NCBI GenBank assembly: GCA_022600955.1
Contig: JAHZJK010000033.1
Location: 62,001-126,000, forward strand
Direction: 5' to 3'
Length of the DNA: 64,000 bases
From: Gammaproteobacteria bacterium
GTDB lineage: Bacteria > Pseudomonadota > Gammaproteobacteria > Steroidobacterales > Woeseiaceae
Both the position numbers and the translations under genes were made by a program. Below, in pieces: positions 52,196 through 61,299 of this stretch. How positions within the stretch are numbered: position 1 is the first letter of the stretch; each line of letters starts with the position of its first letter. A model generated the notes under the pieces. It had not been told where the DNA came from. It searched no databases and was given only the letters and a program-made list of their open reading frames with translations.

Positions 52196-55100
52196 CTAAA
52201 TTGAAATGAGATCGCGCAATTCCTGCGCTGCGACCGTGAGCGTAGCAAAATCGATTTCATCGCGTAGCTTCATTTCGTCCATCATCAGCCGGAAGCGTTC
52301 TACCTTGGCCTCGTTCTGGGCGAGCCATTCGTTTGCGATTGCACCAGGATCCTTTTTGCTGCGTAGTTTCACAAGCTTAAACGCGAGTTCGCGGCGAATT
52401 CGAAAGAAATCATCGCGCAAATTGCTACGAGCCATGGCTTGCCAGCGTCCTTTGACCTCAAGATCTTCCGCGCGATTGTGAAGCCAGAATAACCTTAGCG
52501 CATCATTAAAGATTGAGTAGAGACGCGCGACATCCAATACATTCCGGTTACGTTCTGATGCAAGGTCAGACATATCCAGCGCAGGACGTGTCAACAATAG
52601 CACTGACATGCGATTCGCAAGCTTTTCCGGGACACCCATTCGTATGTAGTGCGCTTCAGCCTTTTCGTGCCGAACGCGGCTGGCGCTGGACAGATAGGTC
52701 GCAGAGCGTGAATAAATGCGTGCCATGTTTTCCTTGAGGCGATCCACTGCGACCACGATATCGAGCTCATCACCGTATTGTTCGATCAGCCAATAACAGG
52801 CGTGACGCAATGTGCGGCTCACCTCAAACATCATGGCAACCTGCGCGCTGGCAGGAATCTCATAGTCGAGTGACTCGATCGTCCGCAGCAGCGGACCCGC
52901 ACGGCAAATGATACGCGCCACTTCGTAGGCGCGCGCGACTGTCACGATGTTCGCGCCAGTATCGGTCTGCACGCGTTTCACGAATGCGGGGCCCATACGG
53001 TTGACGAGATCGTTCGCGACCAGTGTTGCCAGGATCTGGCGACTCAATCGGTGGCCAGGCAGCAAGTCCAGGTAGCGGCGCCGCAGCAAAGGTGGAAAGT
53101 AGCGTTGTGGGTCGATAGCAAGAAAATCGACCAGCGGCTGATCCGAATCGATAAGGCCGTTGTAGAGGTCAATTTTGGCGTAGCTCAATACCACTGCCAG
53201 CTCGGGGCGTGTAAAACCCTGTTTACGACTACGACGCTCGTCGATCTGTGTTTCGTCCGGAAGGAATTCTATTTCACGGTCGAGCAGTCCGGTGCGCTCG
53301 AGATCCGTAATCAGGCGAGCCGTTTCATCGATACGTTCAGCCGAAATCGTTTCACTCATGCTTATCGACTGAGTCTGCAAATAGTTGTTCCGCAACACCA
53401 GTTCTGCGACGTCGTCGGTCATTGATTCAAGCAAGACGTTGCGCTTGGCCCGGGTCAGTCCTTTCTGCTTGGCCGCATCGCTCAGCAATATCTTGATGTT
53501 GACCTCGCGGTCTGAGCTGTCGACACCCGCCGAGTTGTCGATGAAGTCCGTGTTGATACAACCACCACCCAGGCTGTACTCGACGCGTGCAAGTTGTGTG
53601 AGGCCAAGATTGCCACCTTCACCGATGACCTTGCAGCGCAACTCATTGGCATTCACGCGTACGGCATCATTGGAGCGGTCACCTGCATCCGCGTGTCCTT
53701 CATTGCTCGCTTTTGCGTAGGTGCCGATACCGCCGTTCCAGAGCAGGTCAACGCGCATCCGCAGTATCGCGCTGATCAATTGATCAGGCTTCAGTGACGG
53801 TGAATCAATGTCCAGCATTTTGCGAACTTCGTTACTGAGTCGAATCGTTTTTGCGTGGCGAGAAAACACGCCGCCGCCTTTGGAAATAAGTGATTCATCA
53901 TAGTCGGCCCAACCGGTGCGGGGCGTTTTAAAAAGGCGTTGTCGCTCACGGTAGCTGGCCGCAATGTCTGGCTCAGGATCGAGAAAGATATGCATGTGAT
54001 TGAAAGCGGCGACCAACTTGATCTTGCGGGACAACAGCATGCCGTTACCGAACACGTCACCGGCCATGTCACCGATACCGGCAACTGTGAACGGGTCTTT
54101 CTGCGTGTTGATGCCAAGTTCGCGAAAGTGACGCTTGACGGCTTCCCAGGCGCCGCGCGCCGTGATCCCCATTTTCTTATGGTCATAGCCGGCAGAGCCG
54201 CCGGAGGCAAACGCGTCATCAAGCCAGAAACCGTACTCAGCGGAGATACCGTTCGCGATATCTGAAAACGTTGCAGTGCCCTTATCGGCTGCGACGACGA
54301 GATACGGGTCGTCGCCGTCACGACGAATGATTGCCTTTGGCGTTATTACTTCGCCATCGACGACATTGTCGGTGACGTCCAGTAAGCCGCGAATAAATGT
54401 CTTATAGCAGTGGATACCATTCTTCATGATCGCGTCGCGATCACCTTGCGGCGCCTGTTTGGGGAAAAAGCCGCCTTTTGCGCCCGTTGGAACAATCACA
54501 GTGTTCTTTACTACCTGTGCCTTCATCAAACCCAGGACTTCTGTACGAAAATCCTCTCTGCGGTCTGACCAGCGCAACCCGCCGCGCGCGATGTCGCCGC
54601 CACGCAAGTGGACGCCCTCGACTTCGGGTGAGTAGACGAAAATCTCGTACTTGGGCCTTGGTAGTGGAATCTCCGGCAGTGCAGCCGGGTCCAGCTTGAT
54701 AGAGATGAAAGGTTTCGGCTGGCCGCTGACACGCAAGAAGTAGTTGCTGCGAAGTGTTGCGCGTATTCCGCCTGCGAAGGCACTCAAAATACGATCTTCG
54801 TCGACATTCCTGGCTTTGGCAACGCCGCGCTGTACGGCCTTCGAGACCTTCTTCAACGCGCGTGTCCGCGTTGCTGGTTTCAGCGCCGGGTCGAATTGCG
54901 TTTCAAACAATTCAACCATTTGCATCGCAAGGTGAGAGTGCGAGACGAGTACATCTTCCATGTACGCCTGGCTGAACGGCAGGCCAAGTTGCTGGGCGTG
55001 TTTTGCATAACAACGCAGCAGCGAAGTCTGTCGCCAATCGAGTCCGGCGCTAATGATTAGCCGGTTCAGTCCGTCATCTTCGGCGAGACCATCGCGCACG

Positions 55101-57022
55101 GCCTCGAAACAGGCTTCGAACCTGGCGGCACTGGCATCGACATCAATGCCACCACCGCTCTCATGGCGAAGATGAAAGTCCTGAATCCAGAACGTCTGGC
55201 CTGTGGTCAGGAGCGCCTTGTAGGGTCTTTCGGAATACACATCAACACCCATGTTCTCGAGCACCGGCAAGGCGTTCGACAACGGCAACGGGTGGTCAAA
55301 GCTGTACAGCATGAAATGCAGGTGGCCCGGTTCCGAGCCTTCCGGAGCGTACAGGTGCACTGTCTGTTGCGTCTCGGACGCGAGCATTTCATCGATGCGC
55401 CGAATATCGGAGCATGCCTCCGAGGGCAGAGTGTGTTCCTGGTAGCCAGCCGGGAAAATTCCGCCATAAGTGTTGAAGAGTCGCCGACAGTCTTCTGTCT
55501 CAAAGCGGCTCAACATAGTTTCGTGCAGGCGGTCCGACCAGGTGACAACGAGCTCGGCAATCTGTTCCTCAATCTTGTGAAGACTGATCTTCGGCCGCGA
55601 ACCGTCCGCCGTTCGAACGATGATGTGGACGCGCGCGAGCGCCGAATCGGAGATTTGCACCGCGGAGTCGACAGATATGCCTTCGAAAGTGTCCTTCAGT
55701 AAGGTTTCGACCTGTCGTCGAATTGCTGTTGTGTATTTTTCCCTCGGTATGAAGACGAGGCACGAAAAGAAACGCCTGAACGTATCTCTGCGCAGGAAGA
55801 ATTTGACGCGTTTGCGATCCTGCAGATTGAGTATGCCGAAGGTTGTTCGTGCCAGATCCTGGACACTACTCTGGAACAGTTCCTCCCGGGGATAAGTTTC
55901 AATAATATTTGCGAGTGCCTTGCCGCGATGTCCGGAAACATCAACGTCCGCACGTTCGTAAATTTTCTTGATCTTGTGGCGTAGCAGCGGAATGTTTTTC
56001 GGGCTTTCATTGTATGCGACAGAGGTTAGCAGCCCTATGAAGCGCCGTTCGCCGATCGCGTTGCCTTTGTCGTTGTATATCTTGACGCCGACGTAGTCCA
56101 GGAAAGCGGGGCGGTGCACAGTCGAACGGGAGTTTGCTTTGGTCAGGATCAGCCAGTCGCGCGACCGTGTCAGCCGCCGCATCTCCGCGGTCAGTTCTAC
56201 GCTGCCCGACCCACGGTCATCTTTACTCAGCAAGCCCAGTCCACTGCCATCAACAGAGTTCAGGAAATAGCGCTTACCCTTGCGGGACAGCTTGTACTCA
56301 CGATAGCCGAGGAAGGTAAAATGATCGTCAGCAAGCCAGTCGAGCAACTCCTGACTTTCCGTCCTCAACAGCTGGTCGACCTTCTTTGGGCCATTCGCAA
56401 GAAGTTTGCGCGTTTCCAGCATGCGCTGTTTCATTTTTGGCCAGTCTCGAACAGCTATGCGTACGTCTCGCAGAACCTTGAGAATCTCTGCGCGCAGAAC
56501 TTTTAACGCCGCTGCGTCGGTTTCACGGTCTATCGCAAAGCGGACAAACGATTCAGATCGAGCGGCTTCGTCAGTAGGCTTGGCAACGCCCTTGAGCAGA
56601 CCCTTGCTATCGCGCGTGACCGAAATCACCGGATGGACGGTTATGTGTACAGCAAGTTGGTGACGGTTAATCGCTGAAGAGACCGAGTCGACGAGAAACG
56701 GCATATCCTCATTGATCATCTCGATCAACGTATAGGTGGACGTATAGCCATGTTCCTCTTCTGTCGGATTAAAAATTCGCAGCAGCGCCTGGCCGCGTCG
56801 CCGACGAGTCCCGAACTCCAGATGGTCGAGAGCCGCGCGGGCCATGGTTTTTTCAGGACGCCCGACGAGATCCTCGACGGGTACATCTGCGAAATACTGT
56901 TGTAGAAACTGTTTGGTTTGCGAGGCATGTTTGAGAGCCTTGCTGCGGACTCGTGACGAGGTGATCGTGTCGACGATGGATTTCTTCAAATCGCCGACTC
57001 GACGTTGTTCCTTTGCTGGCAC
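52196..57022 (-). CDS. gdhB: NAD-specific glutamate dehydrogenase, large 180-kDa class
   Basis: Oxidative deamination of glutamate to 2-oxoglutarate and ammonia with NAD. At 1608 residues it belongs to the L-180 class, with N-terminal ACT-like regulatory segments, a central catalytic core (PTGAKGGFFPKQAP, DMAGDVFGNGML, LWNGGIGTYAKAS) and a long helical C-terminus. The frame extends to TTG 57052, but GGAG lies 8 bases before GTG 57022, so I chose GTG. A perfect TATAAT is located 60 bp upstream. In this class arginine and other amino acids often act as allosteric effectors, which would link it to arginine released from cyanophycin; that link is inference. Confidence 0.96.
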   Translation of the reverse strand: MPAKEQRRVGDLKKSIVDTITSSRVRSKALKHASQTKQFLQQYFADVPVEDLVGRPEKTMARAALDHLEFGTRRRRGQALLRIFNPTEEEHGYTSTYTLIEMINEDMPFLVDSVSSAINRHQLAVHITVHPVISVTRDSKGLLKGVAKPTDEAARSESFVRFAIDRETDAAALKVLRAEILKVLRDVRIAVRDWPKMKQRMLETRKLLANGPKKVDQLLRTESQELLDWLADDHFTFLGYREYKLSRKGKRYFLNSVDGSGLGLLSKDDRGSGSVELTAEMRRLTRSRDWLILTKANSRSTVHRPAFLDYVGVKIYNDKGNAIGERRFIGLLTSVAYNESPKNIPLLRHKIKKIYERADVDVSGHRGKALANIIETYPREELFQSSVQDLARTTFGILNLQDRKRVKFFLRRDTFRRFFSCLVFIPREKYTTAIRRQVETLLKDTFEGISVDSAVQISDSALARVHIIVRTADGSRPKISLHKIEEQIAELVVTWSDRLHETMLSRFETEDCRRLFNTYGGIFPAGYQEHTLPSEACSDIRRIDEMLASETQQTVHLYAPEGSEPGHLHFMLYSFDHPLPLSNALPVLENMGVDVYSERPYKALLTTGQTFWIQDFHLRHESGGGIDVDASAARFEACFEAVRDGLAEDDGLNRLIISAGLDWRQTSLLRCYAKHAQQLGLPFSQAYMEDVLVSHSHLAMQMVELFETQFDPALKPATRTRALKKVSKAVQRGVAKARNVDEDRILSAFAGGIRATLRSNYFLRVSGQPKPFISIKLDPAALPEIPLPRPKYEIFVYSPEVEGVHLRGGDIARGGLRWSDRREDFRTEVLGLMKAQVVKNTVIVPTGAKGGFFPKQAPQGDRDAIMKNGIHCYKTFIRGLLDVTDNVVDGEVITPKAIIRRDGDDPYLVVAADKGTATFSDIANGISAEYGFWLDDAFASGGSAGYDHKKMGITARGAWEAVKRHFRELGINTQKDPFTVAGIGDMAGDVFGNGMLLSRKIKLVAAFNHMHIFLDPEPDIAASYRERQRLFKTPRTGWADYDESLISKGGGVFSRHAKTIRLSNEVRKMLDIDSPSLKPDQLISAILRMRVDLLWNGGIGTYAKASNEGHADAGDRSNDAVRVNANELRCKVIGEGGNLGLTQLARVEYSLGGGCINTDFIDNSAGVDSSDREVNIKILLSDAAKQKGLTRAKRNVLLESMTDDVAELVLRNNYLQTQSISMSETISAERIDETARLITDLERTGLLDREIEFLPDETQIDERRSRKQGFTRPELAVVLSYAKIDLYNGLIDSDQPLVDFLAIDPQRYFPPLLRRRYLDLLPGHRLSRQILATLVANDLVNRMGPAFVKRVQTDTGANIVTVARAYEVARIICRAGPLLRTIESLDYEIPASAQVAMMFEVSRTLRHACYWLIEQYGDELDIVVAVDRLKENMARIYSRSATYLSSASRVRHEKAEAHYIRMGVPEKLANRMSVLLLTRPALDMSDLASERNRNVLDVARLYSIFNDALRLFWLHNRAEDLEVKGRWQAMARSNLRDDFFRIRRELAFKLVKLRSKKDPGAIANEWLAQNEAKVERFRLMMDEMKLRDEIDFATLTVAAQELRDLISI

Positions 57023-57082
57023 GTTGTTACTCCGGCCGGGGTGACCGACCAATTGAATGAGGGACCGGAAAAGACGCCGCCG

Positions 57083-57088
57083 ATTATA
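57083..57088 (-). promoter_or_regulatory. -10 element of the glutamate dehydrogenase gene
   Basis: TATAAT on the minus strand is followed by CGGCGGCG. Predicted start of transcription is near 57076, giving a leader of about 55 bases to GTG 57022. The -35 region (around ATGGTT with a 16-bp spacer) is poor. Confidence 0.5.
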
Positions 57089-57183
57089 CCGTAATTACAT
57101 TCGAAACCATCCCCGTGATTGACTGAATCGAAAACTAATTCAGAGATTTTCGGGCGATTCCGGAACTGGACGAAGTTTGGCGG

Positions 57184-57633
57184 CTAGGGGTTGCCGATCA
57201 GGCGCGCACTGGCGAGGAGGCGTTCCATCGTCATGTGGAGTTGCTGCAGTTCTTCTTCACTAAAACCGTTCAGCAAATCGCGTTCGAACTGCAATGCCAG
57301 CTCCGCGATTTCATCATGCAGCTGCTTGCCGTCCTCAGACAGGTTCAGTATCGAGCGGCGCTTGTCCGCGTCGGCAAACTCGCGATCGATCCTGCCATTT
57401 TTGATGAGCTTGGTAACGGCACGGCTGACGGCGACTTTGTCCATCATCGTCCGTTCTGCGACTTCCACGGCGGACAAGCCCGGGAAGCGGCCCAGCACAG
57501 CGATGACTCGCCACTCCGGGATCGACACGTTGAAGCGCTTGTCATAGGCGCGGGCGACTGTCGTGCTCACAGTATTCGACAGCACAGCAAGCCGGTAGGG
57601 CAGAAATGATTCGAGGCGTAATTCGTCGTCCAT
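57184..57633 (-). CDS. MarR family transcriptional regulator
   Basis: A 149-residue winged-helix regulator. The DNA-binding core is WRVIAVLGRFPGLSAVEVAERTMMDKVAVSRAVTKLIKNGRIDREFADADKRRSILNLSEDG, with the wing Arg-Arg-Ser pair. It starts 12 bp after zapE and ends 161 bp before the glutamate dehydrogenase start codon, so it may be co-transcribed with zapE and act on the following gene. Neither a palindrome nor a ligand is evident. Confidence 0.93.
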   Translation of the reverse strand: MDDELRLESFLPYRLAVLSNTVSTTVARAYDKRFNVSIPEWRVIAVLGRFPGLSAVEVAERTMMDKVAVSRAVTKLIKNGRIDREFADADKRRSILNLSEDGKQLHDEIAELALQFERDLLNGFSEEELQQLHMTMERLLASARLIGNP

Positions 57634-57645
57634 GCGCTAAATCTA

Positions 57646-58734
57646 TCACGCGAGGTGCGGCAGGGCGAGATACTCCAGGGACTGCATTTCGATCAGCCGG
57701 CTAATGGTCCGGTCAAACTCGAATTGTAGCCGTTCGCCGGTATAGAGTGCCGCTGGCCCGGCAGCGGCCTGCACAATGAGCTTTACCCGACGGTCGTAGA
57801 ACTCGTCCACTAAGGCGATAAACCGACGGGCCTGGTCTTCGCGCATAGGGTCCAGTAGCGGAACACCTGAGACGATGACGCTCGGGTACCAGCGCGCAAT
57901 TTCGATATAGTCTGCCTGGCTGCGCGGCCCATCGCATAGTGCTTCAAAATCGAACCACGCAATCCCTTTGGCACACTTTTTCGCGAGAATCTCTCGCCCA
58001 TTGATACCGAGAGCCCGATTGTCCTGAACCTGGCTCGATGCTGATTCGTTGAAGTAGAAATCCAGGCGTTCACCAGCATCCTCGTCCCTGGGTGTCAGGT
58101 AAGTACCGGCCTTTTGCAACAGACGCAGGCGGTAATCGATCTCACCGTCCATGTTGCAGACGTCGGTATGCTCGTTCAGGAGTTCGATGGCTGGCAGAAA
58201 TCGTTGCCTTTGGAGTCCGTCTTTGTACAGGTCGCCAGGTCGTGCATTAGATGTTGTAACAAGTGTGACGCCGCGGTCGAACCAGCCACGCAACAGGCGG
58301 CCGAGAATCATTGCATCACCTATGTCACTAACAAAAAACTCGTCAAAACAAAGCACCCGCGTCTCAGACGCGATATCGGCTGCGACCTGGTCGAGTGGAT
58401 CTTCCGTTGCAGACAGTGCAGCGAGTCGATCATGTACCTCGTGCATCATGCGATGGAAGTGAATGCGTCTCTTGGCCTCGATTTCGAGCGTTTCGAAAAA
58501 CAGGTCCATCAGGAATGTCTTGCCGCGCCCGACACCACCCCAGAGGTACAGCCCCTTGACCGCTTCGGGTTCGTCTCGGCCGAGCAATCTCCGTAACAGG
58601 CCCGGACGGCGGCCGGGTCGCTGTGACAAACGTTGCTGCAGATCCTCGAGCCGCGCAACGACATCGAGCTGAGCCGGGTCTCGGACATGACCGTCGCGTT
58701 GCAAGCTCTCTTCATAGGCGGCGCGAATATTCAA
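57646..58734 (-). CDS. zapE: Cell division protein ZapE (AFG1-like ATPase)
   Basis: A P-loop ATPase of 362 residues (E. coli 375) that interacts with FtsZ and affects Z-ring stability, related to mitochondrial AFG1/LACE1. Walker A is LWGGVGRGKTFLMDLFF, Walker B VLCFDEFFVSD, and the arginine-finger region reads RGWFDRGVTLVTTSNARPGDLYKDGLQR. It heads a zapE-marR pair and diverges from the ETF-QO gene. Confidence 0.95.
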   Translation of the reverse strand: MNIRAAYEESLQRDGHVRDPAQLDVVARLEDLQQRLSQRPGRRPGLLRRLLGRDEPEAVKGLYLWGGVGRGKTFLMDLFFETLEIEAKRRIHFHRMMHEVHDRLAALSATEDPLDQVAADIASETRVLCFDEFFVSDIGDAMILGRLLRGWFDRGVTLVTTSNARPGDLYKDGLQRQRFLPAIELLNEHTDVCNMDGEIDYRLRLLQKAGTYLTPRDEDAGERLDFYFNESASSQVQDNRALGINGREILAKKCAKGIAWFDFEALCDGPRSQADYIEIARWYPSVIVSGVPLLDPMREDQARRFIALVDEFYDRRVKLIVQAAAGPAALYTGERLQFEFDRTISRLIEMQSLEYLALPHLA

Positions 58735-58792
58735 TCTACCCTGTTACCTGTATTCCCGGTGTTGATGTCTCCCGGCAAGATAACACTGGATA

Positions 58793-58822
58793 CTGAACCG
58801 CTGCCACAGTGGCTGCTAGAAT
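58793..58822 (+). promoter_or_regulatory. Probable promoter of the ETF-QO gene
   Basis: CTGAAC at 58793-58798 and TAGAAT at 58817-58822 are 18 bp apart. The predicted start is near 58829, with AAGGAA at 58839-58844 serving ATG 58854. Confidence 0.4.
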
Positions 58823-58853
58823 ACGCAAAACAACTCTCAAGGAATCAACACTC

Positions 58854-60503
58854 ATGTCGGATGCGAGCGAGCGCGAATCCATGGAATTCGATGTCGTCAT
58901 TGTTGGCGGCGGACCAGCCGGGCTTGCCGCAGCGTGTCGCCTGATGCAGATGGATGACAGTTTGGCCGTCGTAGTGGTTGAAAAGGGTTCCGAGATTGGT
59001 GCCCACATATTGTCTGGCAATGTGTTTGAGCCTACTGCACTGAACGAGTTGTTTCCGGACTGGCAGCAAAAGGGCGCGCCGCTCAAGACTGCAGTGACTG
59101 GCGATCGGGTGCACTATCTGACCAGCGAAAATGGCGCCATGCCTGTACCTGGATTGTTGTTGCCCCGGCCAATGCACAACAAGGGCAACTACATCATAAG
59201 CCTGGGTCAGCTTTGCCGTTGGCTCGGGGAGCAGGCCGAAGCGCTTGGTGCCAATATTTTCCCGGGTTTTGCGGCATCCGAGGTTCTGTATGACGAGCAC
59301 GGCAGTGTCAGGGGCGTTGCGACCAGCGACATGGGCATTGGCAAGGACGGCGAGAAGAAATCTTCCTACCAGGCAGGCTACGAGCTGCTCGGGAAGTACA
59401 CGATTCTTGCTGAAGGTGTGCACGGCAACCTTGGCCAGGAGCTCATGCAAAGGTTTCGGCTGCGTGAGAATGCGGATCCGCAGCACTACGGTCTCGGTAT
59501 CAAGGAAATCTGGGATATCGATCCAGAGCTGCACGAGGAAGGCCTTGTCGTACACACGGCTGGTTGGCCGCTCGACTCTCACACGGGTGGTGGTGGTTTC
59601 CTGTATCACGCTGCAAACAACAAAGTCTTTGCTGGCCTGATTGTTGCGCTCGATTACAAGAATCCGCATCTGTCGCCATTCGAGGAATTTCAACGCTGGA
59701 AGACACACCCTAAAGTTCGACGCTACCTTGAGGGCGGCACTCGCGTTGCTTACGGCGCACGCGCTGTTAACAAGGGCGGGCTGCAATCTTTGCCGAAACT
59801 CACGTTCCCGGGCGGCATGCTGGTTGGCTGTGATGCGGGCTTTCTCAATGATGTGAAGATCAAGGGCGCACATACCGCGATCAAGACCGGCATGCTGGCT
59901 GCAGAAAGCGTGCAAAAGGCGCTCGCGTCCGGTGACCAGGGACAGTCCGAGCTTGGCGACTACGAAATCAGCGTAAAGGCCTCTTGGGCGTACAAAGAGT
60001 TGCACCAGGGCCGCAACTTTGGTCCGGCGTTACACAAGTTTGGCAACTTCTGGGGTGCTGCATTCACGTTCATTGAGCAAAACATTTTCTTCGGCAAGCT
60101 ACCGTTTACCTGGCGTAGTCCACAACCGGATCATGTGTCGCTGGATCGTGCTGCTGACGCAAAAGTCATCGAGTATCCGCGGCCTGATGGCAAACTTACA
60201 TTCGACCGTTTGTCATCCGTATTTCTGTCGAGCACCAACCACGAAGAGGACCAGCCGTCGCACCTCAAACTGAAGGACGCGTCGATTCCGATCGACGTCA
60301 ACCTGCCAGAGTTTGACGAACCGGCTCAGCGCTACTGCCCTGCGGGAGTCTATGAAATTGTAGAAGAGGCCGGACAGAAACGCTTTCAGATCAACGCGCA
60401 GAACTGTGTGCACTGCAAGACCTGTGACATCAAGGATCCGCAACAGAATATTGTCTGGACGGTTCCAGAAGGCGGCGGCGGCCCCAATTATCCGTCTATG
60501 TAG
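58854..60503 (+). CDS. Electron transfer flavoprotein-ubiquinone oxidoreductase
   Basis: A membrane-associated FAD/4Fe-4S protein of 549 residues that passes electrons from ETF, reduced by acyl-CoA dehydrogenases, to ubiquinone. The FAD site is VVIVGGGPAGLAAACRL; the [4Fe-4S] ligands lie at the C-terminus in RYCPAGVYE and NCVHCKTCDIKDPQQNI. ATG 58854 is preceded by AAGGAA; the frame is open 15 codons further upstream. It is the natural acceptor for the acyl-CoA dehydrogenase pair at 42.8-45.1 kb. ETF subunit genes are not in the window. Confidence 0.97.
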   Translation: MSDASERESMEFDVVIVGGGPAGLAAACRLMQMDDSLAVVVVEKGSEIGAHILSGNVFEPTALNELFPDWQQKGAPLKTAVTGDRVHYLTSENGAMPVPGLLLPRPMHNKGNYIISLGQLCRWLGEQAEALGANIFPGFAASEVLYDEHGSVRGVATSDMGIGKDGEKKSSYQAGYELLGKYTILAEGVHGNLGQELMQRFRLRENADPQHYGLGIKEIWDIDPELHEEGLVVHTAGWPLDSHTGGGGFLYHAANNKVFAGLIVALDYKNPHLSPFEEFQRWKTHPKVRRYLEGGTRVAYGARAVNKGGLQSLPKLTFPGGMLVGCDAGFLNDVKIKGAHTAIKTGMLAAESVQKALASGDQGQSELGDYEISVKASWAYKELHQGRNFGPALHKFGNFWGAAFTFIEQNIFFGKLPFTWRSPQPDHVSLDRAADAKVIEYPRPDGKLTFDRLSSVFLSSTNHEEDQPSHLKLKDASIPIDVNLPEFDEPAQRYCPAGVYEIVEEAGQKRFQINAQNCVHCKTCDIKDPQQNIVWTVPEGGGGPNYPSM

Positions 60504-60516
60504 GGCGACAGCCGCG

Positions 60517-61284
60517 CTATTTGGGTTGCATTCGAATTGCGCCGTCGACGCGGATCGTCTCGCCATTTAAATAGGTTGTCTCATACATGTAGGCCACGGT
60601 GTCGGCGTACTCATGCGGTTTGCCGAGACGCGACGGGTACGGCACTTGTTGTCCCAGTGACGCCTGCACGTCTTCTGGCATTCCAGCCATCATCGGCGTC
60701 AGCATGATGCCGGGTGCGATGGTGTTGACGCGAATGCCGAACTGAGCGAATTCGCGAGCGAGTGGCAGCATCATGCCCACTACGCCGCCTTTGGATGCGG
60801 AATAGGCCGCCTGACCAATCTGGCCTTCAAAAGCCGCAATTGAAGCAGTGCTGATGATCAGCCCGCGTTCCCCGTCCTCTGTCGGCTCGTTCATGGCAAT
60901 AACCGCAGCCGCCTCTTTCGTGACGTTGTAGCTGCCAACAAGATTTACCTGAATAACACGGTTGAAGTTTTCCGCTGGCCACGGACCTTCGCGGCCCAGG
61001 GTGCGTCCCGCAGTGGCGATGCCGGCGCAATTTACAGCAAGCGTAATGCCACCCATTAAATCCTTCGCGGCCTGAATAGACGCTTTGACATTGGCTTCGT
61101 CAGAAACATCGGTTCTCACAAAGCTTGCGCGTTCGCCGAGTTCTTTAACACTCGCTGCGCCTTGCTCTTCATTGACGTCAAAGAGCACGACGTGGCCGCC
61201 TGCGGCGATGACTTTCTGTGCCGTGGCGAAGCCCAGTCCTGATGCACCGCCAGTGATGACGGCTTTCGCGGTTGCGAGATCCAT
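60517..61284 (-). CDS. 3-hydroxyacyl-CoA dehydrogenase, SDR type (HSD17B10-like)
   Basis: A 255-residue short-chain dehydrogenase with an intact active site: [22 protein letters not shown], Ser in ISTASIAAF and [14 protein letters not shown]. It is close to mammalian type 10 hydroxysteroid/2-methyl-3-hydroxyacyl-CoA dehydrogenase, including [12 protein letters not shown]. The predicted reaction is NAD-dependent oxidation of 3-hydroxyacyl-CoA. It follows the thiolase gene by 15 bp, so the two catalyse consecutive beta-oxidation steps. Confidence 0.92.
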   Translation of the reverse strand: MDLATAKAVITGGASGLGFATAQKVIAAGGHVVLFDVNEEQGAASVKELGERASFVRTDVSDEANVKASIQAAKDLMGGITLAVNCAGIATAGRTLGREGPWPAENFNRVIQVNLVGSYNVTKEAAAVIAMNEPTEDGERGLIISTASIAAFEGQIGQAAYSASKGGVVGMMLPLAREFAQFGIRVNTIAPGIMLTPMMAGMPEDVQASLGQQVPYPSRLGKPHEYADTVAYMYETTYLNGETIRVDGAIRMQPK

Positions 61285-61299
61285 TGCGCGTTCCTCTTG

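Noticed and set aside
53772-53787. Perfect 16-bp palindrome CTGATCAATTGATCAG resembling an FNR-type site
   Set aside because: It is deep inside the glutamate dehydrogenase coding region and encodes conserved-looking residues; the half-site does not match TTGAT-N4-ATCAA properly.
58845-60005. 386-codon open frame antisense to the ETF-QO gene
   Set aside because: It lies wholly inside a gene with clear FAD and Fe-S motifs, has no recognisable domain, and long antisense frames are common in GC-rich coding sequence.
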